The notes beneath the pieces were generated by a model that worked only from the letters and a program-made list of their open reading frames with translations, was not told the origin of the DNA and ran no database searches. Positions 8,882 to 17,762 of a stretch of 64,000 nucleotides of DNA are shown here, piece after piece. A program made the position numbers and the translations under genes. The stretch's first letter is position 1, and every line of letters starts with the position of its first letter. This stretch comes from Caballeronia megalochromosomata (GTDB lineage: Bacteria; Pseudomonadota; Gammaproteobacteria; Burkholderiales; Burkholderiaceae), in assembly GCA_001580565.1 (NCBI GenBank), contig LRBF01000096.1, positions 1 through 64,000 on the forward strand, read 5' to 3'.

Positions 8882-10069
8882 TTACAGCCGCTCGAACACC
8901 GCCGCGATGCCCTGTCCGCCGCCGACGCACATCGTCACGAGCGCGTATCGGCCCGCGATGCGCTGCAATTCGTAGATCGCCTTGGTCGCGAGAAAAGCGC
9001 CTGAACAGCCGATCGGATGCCCCAGCGCTATCGCACCGCCGTTCGGATTGGTCTTCCGCGGGTCGAGTTCGAGACCTCGCTCGACTGCGATCGCCTGCGC
9101 GGCGAACGCTTCGTTGCTTTCGATCACGTCCATCTGATCGAGTGTCAGGTTGCCTTTGCGGAGCGCCAGTTTCGTCGCCGGAATCGGACCCTCGCCCATG
9201 ATCTCGTTGGACACGCCCGCGACCGCGTACGATACGAGCCGCGCCATCGGCTGATGGCCGGCCGCCATCGCGACGGCTGCATCGGCCAGCACGAAAAACG
9301 CCGCGCCGTCGTTGATGCCGGAAGCGTTTCCGGCCGTCACTGTGCCGTCTTTCCTGAAAGCGGGCGTGAGCCTGGCGAGCGATTCCATCGTCGTCGCGGG
9401 CTTGACGTGCTCGTCGGTGTCGAACACGACCTCGCCCTTGCGCGTGTGCTTCACGATCGGCACGATCTGCGATCTGAAACGTCCCTCGGCAATCGCGTGC
9501 GCCGCTCTGCGATGCGATTCCACGGCGAGCGCATCTTGCTGTTCGCGCGTGATGCCCCACTTGCGCGCGAGGTTCTCCGCCGTCACGCCCATGTGCCCGA
9601 CGCCGAACGGATCGGTCAGCGTCGCGAGCATCATGTCGGTCAGCACGGCGTCGCCCATGCGCATGCCGTTACGCATCGAGGCCAGAAGATGGCCGCTGCG
9701 GCTCATCACCTCGACGCCCCCGCCGACGCCATAGTCGCAGTCGCCGAGCAGGATGTTCTGCGCGGTCGTGACGATGCCCTGCAGCCCGGAGGAACACAGC
9801 CGGTTCACGGACATCGCCACCGATTGCATCGGCAGGCCGGCTCGCACTGCCGCCACGCGAGCCACATAGGCGAAGCGGCTCTCGGTGGGAATCGTGTTGC
9901 CGACCGTCACGTAGTTGATCGCCTGCGGGTCGACACCCGAACGCGTCACCGCTTCTTTCATGACGATGCCCGCGAGTTCCGCCGGCTCGAGATCGGCGAG
10001 CGACCCGCCGAACGCTCCGATTGCAGAGCGTGCCGCACCCAGGACCACTACTTCGCGCTTACTCGTCAT
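8882..10069 (-). CDS. Acetyl-CoA C-acetyltransferase / thiolase
   Basis: A 395-residue thiolase. The acyl-accepting Cys is C92 in [10 protein letters not shown] (most thiolases have a Gly where the first Ser stands), the catalytic His is H351 in GHPIGCSGA, and the second Cys is C381 in CVGGGQG. Together they form the complete Cys-His-Cys set. It should cleave a 3-ketoacyl-CoA, or condense two acetyl-CoA, in the cytoplasm. The start is the ATG at 10069, preceded by GAGGA; the open frame extends 24 codons upstream without conserved residues. It is divergent from tauD copy B across 272 bp. In this island it would take acetoacetyl-CoA or a similar product of the BKACE step to acetyl-CoA; that link is inferred. 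Confidence 0.93.
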   Translation of the reverse strand: MTSKREVVVLGAARSAIGAFGGSLADLEPAELAGIVMKEAVTRSGVDPQAINYVTVGNTIPTESRFAYVARVAAVRAGLPMQSVAMSVNRLCSSGLQGIVTTAQNILLGDCDYGVGGGVEVMSRSGHLLASMRNGMRMGDAVLTDMMLATLTDPFGVGHMGVTAENLARKWGITREQQDALAVESHRRAAHAIAEGRFRSQIVPIVKHTRKGEVVFDTDEHVKPATTMESLARLTPAFRKDGTVTAGNASGINDGAAFFVLADAAVAMAAGHQPMARLVSYAVAGVSNEIMGEGPIPATKLALRKGNLTLDQMDVIESNEAFAAQAIAVERGLELDPRKTNPNGGAIALGHPIGCSGAFLATKAIYELQRIAGRYALVTMCVGGGQGIAAVFERL

Positions 10070-10341
10070 TGCTGTCCTCGCCAAACAGGGATACGCCTGA
10101 TCGTTTGAAATGCCGCGTTGCTTCCGGATGAAGCAAGCCACCGAGCCAGTCTAGTTTTGTCGCGGACAGCGGACTTGACGAATCGAGCCACGCACTTGGC
10201 ATTTGCTGACACTGCGGGTAAACGCGGAAGCCCGTCGATGACAAACCATGACGCGATCAGTCAAGCGCACGAATCGTGTCGTCAAGACAATCGAAGCTGT
10301 AACGATTTCACCGACCTCATGATTTCAAGGAATGCGCAACC

Positions 10342-11184
10342 ATGCGAATCAAACCGCTTACATGCTCGATCGGTGCGGAACTCACGGATGTCAATGTCGC
10401 GGATGTCGCCCGAAGCGAATCATTGTTCGCCGAGATCAAGGCGCTGCTGCTGAAGCATCGCGTGCTGTTTTTTCGTGACCAGGAGATATCGCGCGCCGAC
10501 CATGTCGCCTTCGCGCGCTGCTTCGGCGATCTTGAGGATCATCCCGTCGCCAACACGGTGCCCGGCTATCCGGGGCTGATCGAGATCTACAAGAGCGAGA
10601 AGCGCGATCACTTCGAGAACACCTATCACAGCGATGCCTCATGGCGCGCCAATCCGCCCAGGGCCGCCGTATTGCGCTGCATCTCGTGTCCCGATGTGGG
10701 CGGCGACACCATCTGGGTGAACATGGTGGAGGCGTACAACAGCCTGCCGGAAGAGATCAAGACGAAGATCGCGGGCTTGCGTGCCAAGCACGGCATCGAG
10801 CATTCATTCGGTGCGATCCTGACGACCGAGGAGCGCGAGGACCTGGTCAGGAAGAACCCGCTGGTGGATCATCCGGTGGTCCGGACGCATCCGGAGACAG
10901 GCGAAAAGGTCTTGTACGTAGGGCCGTTCTCGACTCACTTCATCAACTATCACACCCCCGAGAACGTGCGCTTCGGACAGGACAAGACGCCGGGCGCGAG
11001 CCTGCTTCTCAACTATCTGATCAGTCAGGCGGCCATTCCGGAGTATCAGGTGCGCTTCCGCTGGGAACCGAATAGTCTGGCGATATGGGACAACATGGCG
11101 ACCCAGCATTACGCGGTCAGCGATTACTGGCCGGCGCCGCGTCGCATGGAGCGGGCGACCGTTCGGGGAGAACGGCCGTTCTGA
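10342..11184 (+). CDS. TauD/TfdA-family Fe(II)/2-oxoglutarate dioxygenase, copy B
   Basis: A 280-residue paralogue of the dioxygenase at 2578; the two align end to end without large gaps and share long identical runs such as HPVVRTHPETGEKVLYVG. The iron triad is H96-S-D98 in YHSDASWR and H256 in TQHYAVSDYW; the Arg-rich tail PAPRRMERATVRG is kept. AAGGAA nine bases before the ATG supports the start. Where copy A has HTDGLWRPE the B copy has HSDASWRAN, so the pocket next to the metal differs and the two may act on different substrates. It lies 143 bp before an MFS gene and then a CoA transferase gene, probably one unit. The GTCGAC operator of copy A is not seen upstream of this copy. Confidence 0.9.
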   Translation: MRIKPLTCSIGAELTDVNVADVARSESLFAEIKALLLKHRVLFFRDQEISRADHVAFARCFGDLEDHPVANTVPGYPGLIEIYKSEKRDHFENTYHSDASWRANPPRAAVLRCISCPDVGGDTIWVNMVEAYNSLPEEIKTKIAGLRAKHGIEHSFGAILTTEEREDLVRKNPLVDHPVVRTHPETGEKVLYVGPFSTHFINYHTPENVRFGQDKTPGASLLLNYLISQAAIPEYQVRFRWEPNSLAIWDNMATQHYAVSDYWPAPRRMERATVRGERPF

Positions 11185-11327
11185 GCGCCGACCGTCACGC
11201 ACACTGACATCGATTGCGAAGTCGTTGTCGCGAGTTGCAAAGCGGTTCCGCCGCACAGACCTTAGAGTCGAATGGGCCGAGTGATGGCGCGCAGCCCTAA
11301 GCAGGACATTCCAGGAGACAAGCAAGC

Positions 11328-12677
11328 ATGAACGTGATTCCCGATGCGCCCCCGGCCGGCCACCACGACGGCTACGTCACGGGCCGGCGGCAGGCGTGGT
11401 TTGCCTTCGCGATGACCTTCGCGCTCATGTTGTTCGACTTCATCGATCGACAGGTGATCGTTTCGCTCTTCCCCCACATCAAGAGCGAATGGGCCCTCAG
11501 CGACAAGCAACTGGGATCGCTCGTGTCGATCGTCTCGATCGTCGTGGCGGCGGGCGGCATTCCCGTCGCGCTCATCGCGGATCGAAAGGGGCGCGTGAAA
11601 AGCATCATCGTGATGGCGATCGCGTGGAGCCTCGCGACGATATCGTGCATGTTCACCGGCAACTACGGCCAGTTGTTCGCCGCACGCGCGGTCGTGGGTC
11701 TCGGGGAAACGGGCTACGGCTCGGTCGGCGCGGCGCTCATCTCGACGTTGTTTCCGCGGCGACTGCGAAGCGCCGCGCTCGGTGCGTTCTTCGCTGCGCC
11801 GTCGCTGGGCTCCGTGCTGGGCGTATTCCTCGGCGGCATCATCGCGGCGCATTGGGGCTGGAAGGCTGCGTTCGGCGTCGTGGGCGTGCCCGGGCTCGTG
11901 CTCGCGCTCATCTATCTGCGCGTGCGCGACTACGACTCCGTGCCGCTAACCACGGACGCGAGCCGCGCCCCGCAACGGCTGGGTGAAACACTCGCGCATA
12001 TCTTCGGCACGCTGTCGCGCACGCCTACCCTGCTGTTCGTCTGCGCGGGCGCGGCGGCGCAGCTGGTCACGGTGTCCGCCATCTGGTCATGGCTGCCGAG
12101 CTATCTCAACCGTTATCACGCCATGAACGCAGAGTCGGCGTCCAGAGCGGCGGCGGCTGTCGTGCTCATCGGCGCGCTGAGTTGCACGTTCTGGGGCATC
12201 GCGGTGGGACGTCTGGCGCAACGCAAGCCGCGCAACAAACTACCCGCGTTGTCGGTGCTTTGCGTGACGACATGCGCGATCTTCATTACGGCATTCGGCG
12301 GACCCTACACGGGCGATGTCCAATTCAGATGGATCGTCGTGGGCGCGTTCTTCATGAACTGCACGGTGGGCGTGGTGGCCGGCGTCGCGATGGACGTCAT
12401 TCATCCCGGCATGCGTTCGACGGGCGCTGCGGTGCTGTCCTTGTTCCAGAACATGTTCGGGCTGGCCGTCGGTCCGTTTCTGGCAGGCATCCTCTCCGAC
12501 CGTTGGGGTCTGCAGCATGCGCTGGCGCTCACGCCGCTATCCAGCCTGATCGCAGCCGTGTTTTTCGTCGTCGCGATGCGCAGCTATGACCGGGATGTCG
12601 CGCGTATCGCCGCGGTCGAGCGAGACGTGGCGCCCGCCGTTGCCGAAGATCGCGTGCTCGAACCGCAAACCGAGTGA
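11328..12677 (+). CDS. MFS transporter (ACS/aromatic-acid-like type)
   Basis: A 449-residue protein with about twelve membrane segments. The first helix carries FDFIDRQVIVSLFPHIKSEW, a variant of the D-x-x-D-R motif of organic-acid symporters, and the loop between helices 2 and 3 has IADRKGRVKSI, the MFS motif-A position. It should import an organic acid or similar anion across the inner membrane. AGGAGA nine bases upstream supports the ATG. It sits between tauD copy B and the CoA transferase gene with short gaps, so the three probably form an operon. It is a paralogue of the MFS protein at 16268 (shared WQMSD/WALSD and GVGEAAYGSVG/GLGETGYGSVG stretches). Confidence 0.87.
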   Translation: MNVIPDAPPAGHHDGYVTGRRQAWFAFAMTFALMLFDFIDRQVIVSLFPHIKSEWALSDKQLGSLVSIVSIVVAAGGIPVALIADRKGRVKSIIVMAIAWSLATISCMFTGNYGQLFAARAVVGLGETGYGSVGAALISTLFPRRLRSAALGAFFAAPSLGSVLGVFLGGIIAAHWGWKAAFGVVGVPGLVLALIYLRVRDYDSVPLTTDASRAPQRLGETLAHIFGTLSRTPTLLFVCAGAAAQLVTVSAIWSWLPSYLNRYHAMNAESASRAAAAVVLIGALSCTFWGIAVGRLAQRKPRNKLPALSVLCVTTCAIFITAFGGPYTGDVQFRWIVVGAFFMNCTVGVVAGVAMDVIHPGMRSTGAAVLSLFQNMFGLAVGPFLAGILSDRWGLQHALALTPLSSLIAAVFFVVAMRSYDRDVARIAAVERDVAPAVAEDRVLEPQTE

Positions 12678-12734
12678 CGATGCCCGACGAACCACGCAAG
12701 TCCCGCTTCCTTCTTCACACCATCAGGAACCTCG

Positions 12735-13943
12735 ATGTCGAATCAAATTGCTTCGCTGCCGCTCGCCGGCGTGCGCGTTCTCGACCTTTCCCGCGTGCTC
12801 GCAGGCCCGTGGTGCGGCATGGTGCTCGGCGATCTCGGCGCGGAGGTGATCAAGGTGGAGCATCCGCAACGCGGCGACGATACGCGCGACTGGGGCTTGC
12901 GCGCCGGTTCATCCGGGACGTCCTATTTCAACAGCGCTAATCGCAACAAGCGCTCGGTCACGATCGACCTGCAAACCCGCGAAGGACAGGATATCGCACG
13001 AGCGCTCGCGCGCGAGTGCGATGTCGTCGTGCAAAACTTCAAGGCAGGCGGCGCCGACAGATTCGGACTTGGGTACGCGCAACTGAAGCAGGACAATGAG
13101 TCTCTCATCTACTGCTCGATCTCGGGCTACGATCCGACCGGAACGGAAGCCGAACGTCCTGGCTACGACCTGCTCGTGCAAGGCGAAGCCGGGCTGATGG
13201 CGTTGAATGGCGAGGACAGCCAGCCGCCGCTCAAATTCGGCGTCGCCGCCGTCGATCTTTTCACCGGCATGTATGCGGCACAGGCGGTGCTCGCCGCATT
13301 GTTCGAACGCCAGAGAACGGGACGCGGCCGGCACATCGAAATGGCGCTGTTCGATTGCGGCCTCATGATCACGTCGTACTACGGACTAGAGGCGCTGATG
13401 ACGGGCAAAGACCCCTTGCGCTATGGCAATGCGCATCCGTCGATCGTGCCGTATGGCGTCTTCGAAGCGCAGGACGGCGCGCTCGTCATTACGGTCGGCA
13501 ATAACGCGCAGTTCGTCCGGTTCTGCTGCGACGTCATCGATCGCCCCGATCTCGCCGAGGACGACCGCTTTCGCACGAACATCGCCCGTGCTCAAAACCG
13601 GTCGACATTATTGCCGGAGATCGATCGCGAACTTTCGCGGCGCAAACGCGCTGTTTTGCTGGAGCGCCTGAAGAAGGCGAGCATTCCATGCGGTGAAGTG
13701 CTTGGTCTGCACGCGGCGTTATTGTCGGAACGGGCGACGCGTTCCGGTCTCGTCACGAACGTGCCGCATCCGGAAACCGGCGAGATGCAGGTGCTCGCGC
13801 CGCCGTATCGCTTCGACGGCGCGCGTCCGCCTGTGCGGCGTGCGCCGCCGCCGCTCGGCGAAGGCACGCGCGAAGTGCTTCGGTCGCTGCTCGCAATGAG
13901 CGACGCGCAGATCACGCAACTCGAAGCGGATGGAGTCGTGTGA
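12735..13943 (+). CDS. Class III (CaiB/BaiF) CoA transferase
   Basis: A 402-residue family III CoA transferase. The N-terminus LPLAGVRVLDLSRVLAGPWC and LGDLGAEVIKVEHP are hallmark, and the catalytic Asp is D145 in PGYDLLVQGEAGL. Such enzymes move CoA from a donor thioester to a carboxylic acid through an aspartyl-CoA intermediate. AGGA lies just before the ATG. It is 57 bp behind the MFS gene in the tauD B unit and would activate the imported or oxidised acid. It ends 40 bp from the convergent AraC gene. The acid is unknown. Confidence 0.92.
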   Translation: MSNQIASLPLAGVRVLDLSRVLAGPWCGMVLGDLGAEVIKVEHPQRGDDTRDWGLRAGSSGTSYFNSANRNKRSVTIDLQTREGQDIARALARECDVVVQNFKAGGADRFGLGYAQLKQDNESLIYCSISGYDPTGTEAERPGYDLLVQGEAGLMALNGEDSQPPLKFGVAAVDLFTGMYAAQAVLAALFERQRTGRGRHIEMALFDCGLMITSYYGLEALMTGKDPLRYGNAHPSIVPYGVFEAQDGALVITVGNNAQFVRFCCDVIDRPDLAEDDRFRTNIARAQNRSTLLPEIDRELSRRKRAVLLERLKKASIPCGEVLGLHAALLSERATRSGLVTNVPHPETGEMQVLAPPYRFDGARPPVRRAPPPLGEGTREVLRSLLAMSDAQITQLEADGVV

Positions 13944-13983
13944 CTTCATACGATCGCGTATCCGCGTGGGACATCGCAGCGCG

Positions 13984-15006
13984 TCAGTGTGTTTCGGACG
14001 CGTCCTCTGCAAAGTACTCCGTTCGCCAGCGCGTAGGCGGCTTGCCGAACTCGCCGCTGAACCATCGCGAGAACGCGCTGACCTCGGAAAAGCCCACGAG
14101 ATTCGCGATGTCCGACACCGTATGACGGCGATTGCCGAGATATCGCAGCGCCAGTTCGCCGCGCACTTCGTTGACGAGCGCGGAGAAGCTTTGTCCCGTC
14201 TGCTCCAGTTGACGCTGTAAGGTGCGGGGCGCGAAGCCGAGGCGCTGTCCGACGCGTTCGATGGCGCCGTGCCCTTGCGGCAGCAGGATATGGATCGCGC
14301 GCCGCACCTCGTCGGCTATCGATGCCGGTCGCGCCGGTAAGCGCAGGTCGAGCAGCTCTTTCGCGTAACGGGCGAGCACGGCATCGCCGAGCGGATTGGG
14401 CCGATCCAGTTCCTCGCGCGTGAGCGCGATGGCGTCGAACTCGGCATCGAATTCGACATTCGGCCCCAGAAATGGCCGATGAAACCGCATGCTCTCGGGC
14501 GCGGCATGCGCGAAATACACGCCGCGCGCCTTCCACTGCGCGCCGAGAATGCCGCGAATGAGATTGAAGACTGCGCCGACAGTCAGCTCCACGATGTCGC
14601 GCCCGGGATCGGGCCGCCCGGTGACCAGCACCACATGCACGAGCGACATTTCGCCGAAGTCGGCCACGCGGATCGAAACCGAATCGCTCAACATGTGTCG
14701 ATACTGCTCGATCTCCGCGAGCACATGGCGCAGCGTCGGCTGATGCTGGAGATAGAGACTCACCGCGCCGAAGTCCGACAGCCGCCACGCCTCCCCGATG
14801 CGCACACCGAGCGATCGAAGCTCCGACGATCGCGCCGATTCCTCGAACACACTCGCGAGCCCGGACTCCGGAATGCGCAAATCAGGCGCGCTCAGACACA
14901 CCGGATCCAGACCGGCTTCACGCACCTTGCAGACCGGATCGATGCCGGCGGCACGGGCGATATTGGAATACTTGATCAGCGATGCGCTGCGAACGAAGAT
15001 GGCCAT
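13984..15006 (-). CDS. AraC-family transcriptional regulator (arabinose-binding-like N-domain)
   Basis: A 340-residue regulator of the same class as the one at 5436. The N-domain starts FVRSASLIKYSNIARAAGID and runs to about residue 215 (YFAHAAPESMRFHRPFLGPN); the C-terminal HTH pair is AIERVGQRLGFAPRTLQRQL and VSDIANLVGFSEVSAFSRWF. The ATG at 15006 is chosen because the conserved domain begins at once; the frame is open 23 codons further upstream into the promoter region. No clear ribosome binding site is seen. It is divergent from gntR across 190 bp and convergent with the CoA transferase gene, which it may control. Confidence 0.87.
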   Translation of the reverse strand: MAIFVRSASLIKYSNIARAAGIDPVCKVREAGLDPVCLSAPDLRIPESGLASVFEESARSSELRSLGVRIGEAWRLSDFGAVSLYLQHQPTLRHVLAEIEQYRHMLSDSVSIRVADFGEMSLVHVVLVTGRPDPGRDIVELTVGAVFNLIRGILGAQWKARGVYFAHAAPESMRFHRPFLGPNVEFDAEFDAIALTREELDRPNPLGDAVLARYAKELLDLRLPARPASIADEVRRAIHILLPQGHGAIERVGQRLGFAPRTLQRQLEQTGQSFSALVNEVRGELALRYLGNRRHTVSDIANLVGFSEVSAFSRWFSGEFGKPPTRWRTEYFAEDASETH

Positions 15007-15123
15007 TTCAAAGTCGTCAAATACAGCCGGTAAAACTATAGGATAGCCGCCGCGACGTCTGCACGGAATAACCACTATGGCCGTGGGCGACTCGCCGCCG
15101 GCCGGATTTGGTTCTGGTTATAT

Positions 15124-15157
15124 TTTTGTCGACATTACGCATGACGCGTCCTAGAAT
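15124..15157 (+). promoter_or_regulatory. gntR promoter with overlapping TGTCGACA operator
   Basis: TCGACA (15129-15134) inside TTGTCGACAT is followed after 17 bp by TAGAAT (15152-15157), a good sigma-70 pair. The symmetric core is TGTCGACA (15127-15134). The site lies 40-70 bp before the gntR start, which suggests autoregulation. Confidence 0.6.
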
Positions 15158-15196
15158 CGGCGTGTTAAAAACCGACGTGGATCGCCCCGACTCGTC

Positions 15197-16012
15197 ATGG
15201 CCCGACAAAAAACGCAGAATCTTCCCGACCTCTCCGCGCTTCTGACGCCGAAAAATCCGCTGATGCTGGCTGTCGAGCGCGCCGTGCTGCGCGGGCAGGA
15301 CTCGGCTTACGCGTCTACGCCGATAGCCGAACAGATCGCTGCGCGCCTGGCCGGGGTCATCACACTGGACCTGCTCAAATCCGGACAACGTCTGCTCGAA
15401 AAGGACATCAGCGAGGTGCTCCACGTGAGCCGCGCCCCGGTTCGTGAGGCGCTGCGCATCCTGGAACGGGATCGTCTGGTGGAATTTCAGGCGAGGCGCG
15501 GTGCCATTGTCACCGCGCCTGACGAAAACGAGCTTCGGGACATTTTCCGCGTACGCAGCGTGCTCTATCTGACGATGCTGGAACAGGTCGCCAACGAGAG
15601 CCCCGCCGAGTTGGAAGCCCTCATGTCCGAGCGGTTGCCGAGGCTCGTCAAGGCAGCCGATGAATCTCCGGACGCGTATGCAGTGGAAAGCTTCCTGCTG
15701 AATTTCGCGACGGTCGATCTCTGCCGCAACCGGCTTCTGGTGGATATTCTGCAATCCATTTCCCTGCGAACGCTGCGTTATCTGAGGCTGAGCATGGTGG
15801 CGGATCCGCAGTCCATTCGCATTTCGCTCAAACGCTGGCGTGCGTTACATAAGGTAATCGTCGGCCGCGATAACGAAATGCTGCTTTCGCTGGCTGCACA
15901 GCGCCTCGACGAAGCACGGGATGCCGCGGTTCAGGCGATTGCGCCCGTGTCACCGGCGCGACGCGCCGGGAAGTCGCAGAGGCAGAAGACGCCGGTGGCC
16001 TCGCTCGACTGA
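15197..16012 (+). CDS. GntR-family transcriptional regulator (FCD/FadR subgroup)
   Basis: A 271-residue regulator. Residues about 45-110 form the winged helix (YASTPIAEQIAARLAGVI, LEKDISEVLHVSRAPVREAL, LERDRLVEFQARRGAIVTAP), and residues about 115-245 the all-helical FCD ligand domain starting ENELRDIFRVRSVLYLTMLE. FCD regulators usually bind a small organic acid, often through a metal site, and release DNA. The C-terminus is a basic tail (RRAGKSQRQK). Its own promoter contains a TGTCGACA core also found at 2477, 16185 and, in part, at 8828, so it is probably the autoregulated repressor of tauD A, the MFS gene at 16268 and the porin. A hairpin terminator follows at 16046. Confidence 0.9.
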   Translation: MARQKTQNLPDLSALLTPKNPLMLAVERAVLRGQDSAYASTPIAEQIAARLAGVITLDLLKSGQRLLEKDISEVLHVSRAPVREALRILERDRLVEFQARRGAIVTAPDENELRDIFRVRSVLYLTMLEQVANESPAELEALMSERLPRLVKAADESPDAYAVESFLLNFATVDLCRNRLLVDILQSISLRTLRYLRLSMVADPQSIRISLKRWRALHKVIVGRDNEMLLSLAAQRLDEARDAAVQAIAPVSPARRAGKSQRQKTPVASLD

Positions 16013-16045
16013 GCCCTTCCTGCATCGCTCCTCTCGCCGCACCAG

Positions 16046-16080
16046 CATGCCCGCTGTTCAGCGGGCATGATTTCCCTTCC
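16046..16080 (+). terminator. Intrinsic terminator of gntR
   Basis: A perfect inverted repeat, CATGCCCGCTG (16046-16056) and CAGCGGGCATG (16059-16069), separated by TT, gives a roughly 10-bp stem followed by ATTTCCCTTCCTTCT. It separates gntR from the next promoter. Confidence 0.8.
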
Positions 16081-16184
16081 TTCTGTTCACTTCCGCCATA
16101 ACAGTTCCGGCTCCGCCGACTGTCGGCTTTCCCATGCTCGCACTTCCTGTTCGACACTCGGCACGCATGAGGTCTAACCCCTAC

Positions 16185-16223
16185 GTCTTTAATGTCGACA
16201 TGAATTAGATGCAGTGATAGTCT
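16185..16223 (+). promoter_or_regulatory. MFS-gene promoter with ATGTCGACAT operator
   Basis: The ten-base palindrome ATGTCGACAT is at 16192-16201, flanked by further partial symmetry. TCGACA (16195-16200) would be the -35; the -10 at 17-bp spacing is TAGTCT (16218-16223), a weak match. The geometry copies that before tauD A. The GTG start of the MFS gene follows 45 bp downstream. Confidence 0.5.
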
Positions 16224-16267
16224 TCGATCGTGGTGAAGAAGTTCGTCAGTCACAAGAGGAGACACCA

Positions 16268-17566
16268 GTGAGTCTGTCAACCACCAACGAAATACCGGCC
16301 TCAACCGCTGCGACGCGCGATTCCTCCCGCACCTATGCGTGGGTGGTTTTCGCGTTGATGTTCTGCCTTTTGCTGTCCGACTACATGTCGAGGCAGGCAC
16401 TGAATGCCCTCTTTCCGATTCTGAAAGTCCAGTGGCAAATGTCCGACACACACCTGGGCTCGATCAGCGGTGTCGTGCCGCTCACGGTCGGCGTGCTGAC
16501 GCTGCCGTTCTCCATCTTCGCCGACCGCTGGGGAAGGGTTAAAAGCATCGCAGTGATGGTCGCGCTGTGGAGCATCGCCACACTGGGATGCGCCATTGCG
16601 AGCAACTACGAGGAAATGCTCGTCGCGCGCTTCTTCGTGGGCGTGGGCGAAGCGGCTTATGGCAGCGTCGGGATCGCGATACTCGTGAACATCTTCCCGA
16701 AACACATGCGCTCCGGCATAGCCGGCGGCTTCACTTCCGCTGCTGCGTTCGGATCGGTGCTCGGTGTCTCGCTCTCCGGTATCGTCGCAACACACTTCGG
16801 CTGGCGCTGGTCCATGGGCGTCATGGCCGTCTTCGGATTCGTGCTGCTTATCGTCTACTGTTGCGTGGTGACGGAGAGAAGGCTCGAACGTGCCCATCCC
16901 GAGGATGTCACGCCGTTCACATATGGATCCGCCAGGCTCACGTTCCGCGAACTCATCGCAGGCATTTTCCCGAGCCGGTCGGTGTTCTGCGCTTATCTCG
17001 GATGTGCGCTTCAGGTATTCATCCAGGGAACGCTCTTCGTGTGGCTGCCCAGCTATCTGAATCGATATTGGGGCATGTCGGTCAGTCAGGCGGCATTGAC
17101 GGCGGCGGGTCTCGTACTGGTCAGCGGTCTGGGGCAACTCATGTGCGGCGTGATCACGGACCGGATCAGCGGAGGCTCATCCCTCAAGCGATGGAACATG
17201 GCGATTGCCTACTGCCTCGCGCTCGGCACGCTGCTGACGATCGCATTCCAGATGCCGCAGGGTAAGGTGCAACTCGTCCTGCTCGCGTTTGCCGTTTTCT
17301 TCCTTGCAAGCTCGTTCGGAACATGCAGTCCGATCATTGCCGGCGCAACGTCGCCTGCCATTCATGGATCGGCATTTGCAACGCTTACGCTCTTCAATAA
17401 CATTCTGGGACTCGCAGCCGGCCCGTTCCTGACGGGCGCCGCTGCCGATGCAGTCGGCCTCAAGCTCGCCTTGCACTGCCTTCCGCTTCTCGCAGTTCTT
17501 CCGTTCGCCGTGTTTATGCTTGGCAGGCGATTCAGCATGGCGGAAGCGATGCAGTCAAAGACTTGA
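16268..17566 (+). CDS. MFS transporter, paralogue of 11328
   Basis: A 432-residue carrier with about twelve membrane helices, starting SLSTTNEIPAST before helix 1 (AWVVFALMFCLLLSDYMSR). The helix 2-3 loop has FADRWGRVKSIAVM, MFS motif A. The start is a GTG at 16268 because AGAGGAG lies 6 bp upstream; no ATG fits a ribosome binding site before the first helix. It imports a small organic solute, probably the inducer or substrate linked with the GntR regulator, since its promoter carries that operator. The BKACE copy B gene follows after 196 bp; a short inverted repeat AGTGTC-N4-GACACT overlaps its stop codon and could attenuate read-through. Confidence 0.87.
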   Translation: MSLSTTNEIPASTAATRDSSRTYAWVVFALMFCLLLSDYMSRQALNALFPILKVQWQMSDTHLGSISGVVPLTVGVLTLPFSIFADRWGRVKSIAVMVALWSIATLGCAIASNYEEMLVARFFVGVGEAAYGSVGIAILVNIFPKHMRSGIAGGFTSAAAFGSVLGVSLSGIVATHFGWRWSMGVMAVFGFVLLIVYCCVVTERRLERAHPEDVTPFTYGSARLTFRELIAGIFPSRSVFCAYLGCALQVFIQGTLFVWLPSYLNRYWGMSVSQAALTAAGLVLVSGLGQLMCGVITDRISGGSSLKRWNMAIAYCLALGTLLTIAFQMPQGKVQLVLLAFAVFFLASSFGTCSPIIAGATSPAIHGSAFATLTLFNNILGLAAGPFLTGAAADAVGLKLALHCLPLLAVLPFAVFMLGRRFSMAEAMQSKT

Positions 17567-17762
17567 GTGTCGTCGGACACTGAAATAATTCGACGTTATA
17601 AGCGGCAAGCTTCGAACGAGCGATGCTGTCACGAAATGGCAAGTCTCAGGCGCCCGATGTATAGCGCTAACTCCCTCTTCACCAGATGATTGAGTCTGCA
17701 CTCCCGGTGCGTTTCTCATTGAACGACTTCGTCTTCAACTTTCGGTTCATCCATACATCACC

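Noticed and set aside
13949-13962. Short inverted repeat ATACG-N4-CGTAT between the convergent CoA transferase and AraC genes
   Set aside because: The stem is only five base pairs and no T-run follows; too weak to call a terminator.
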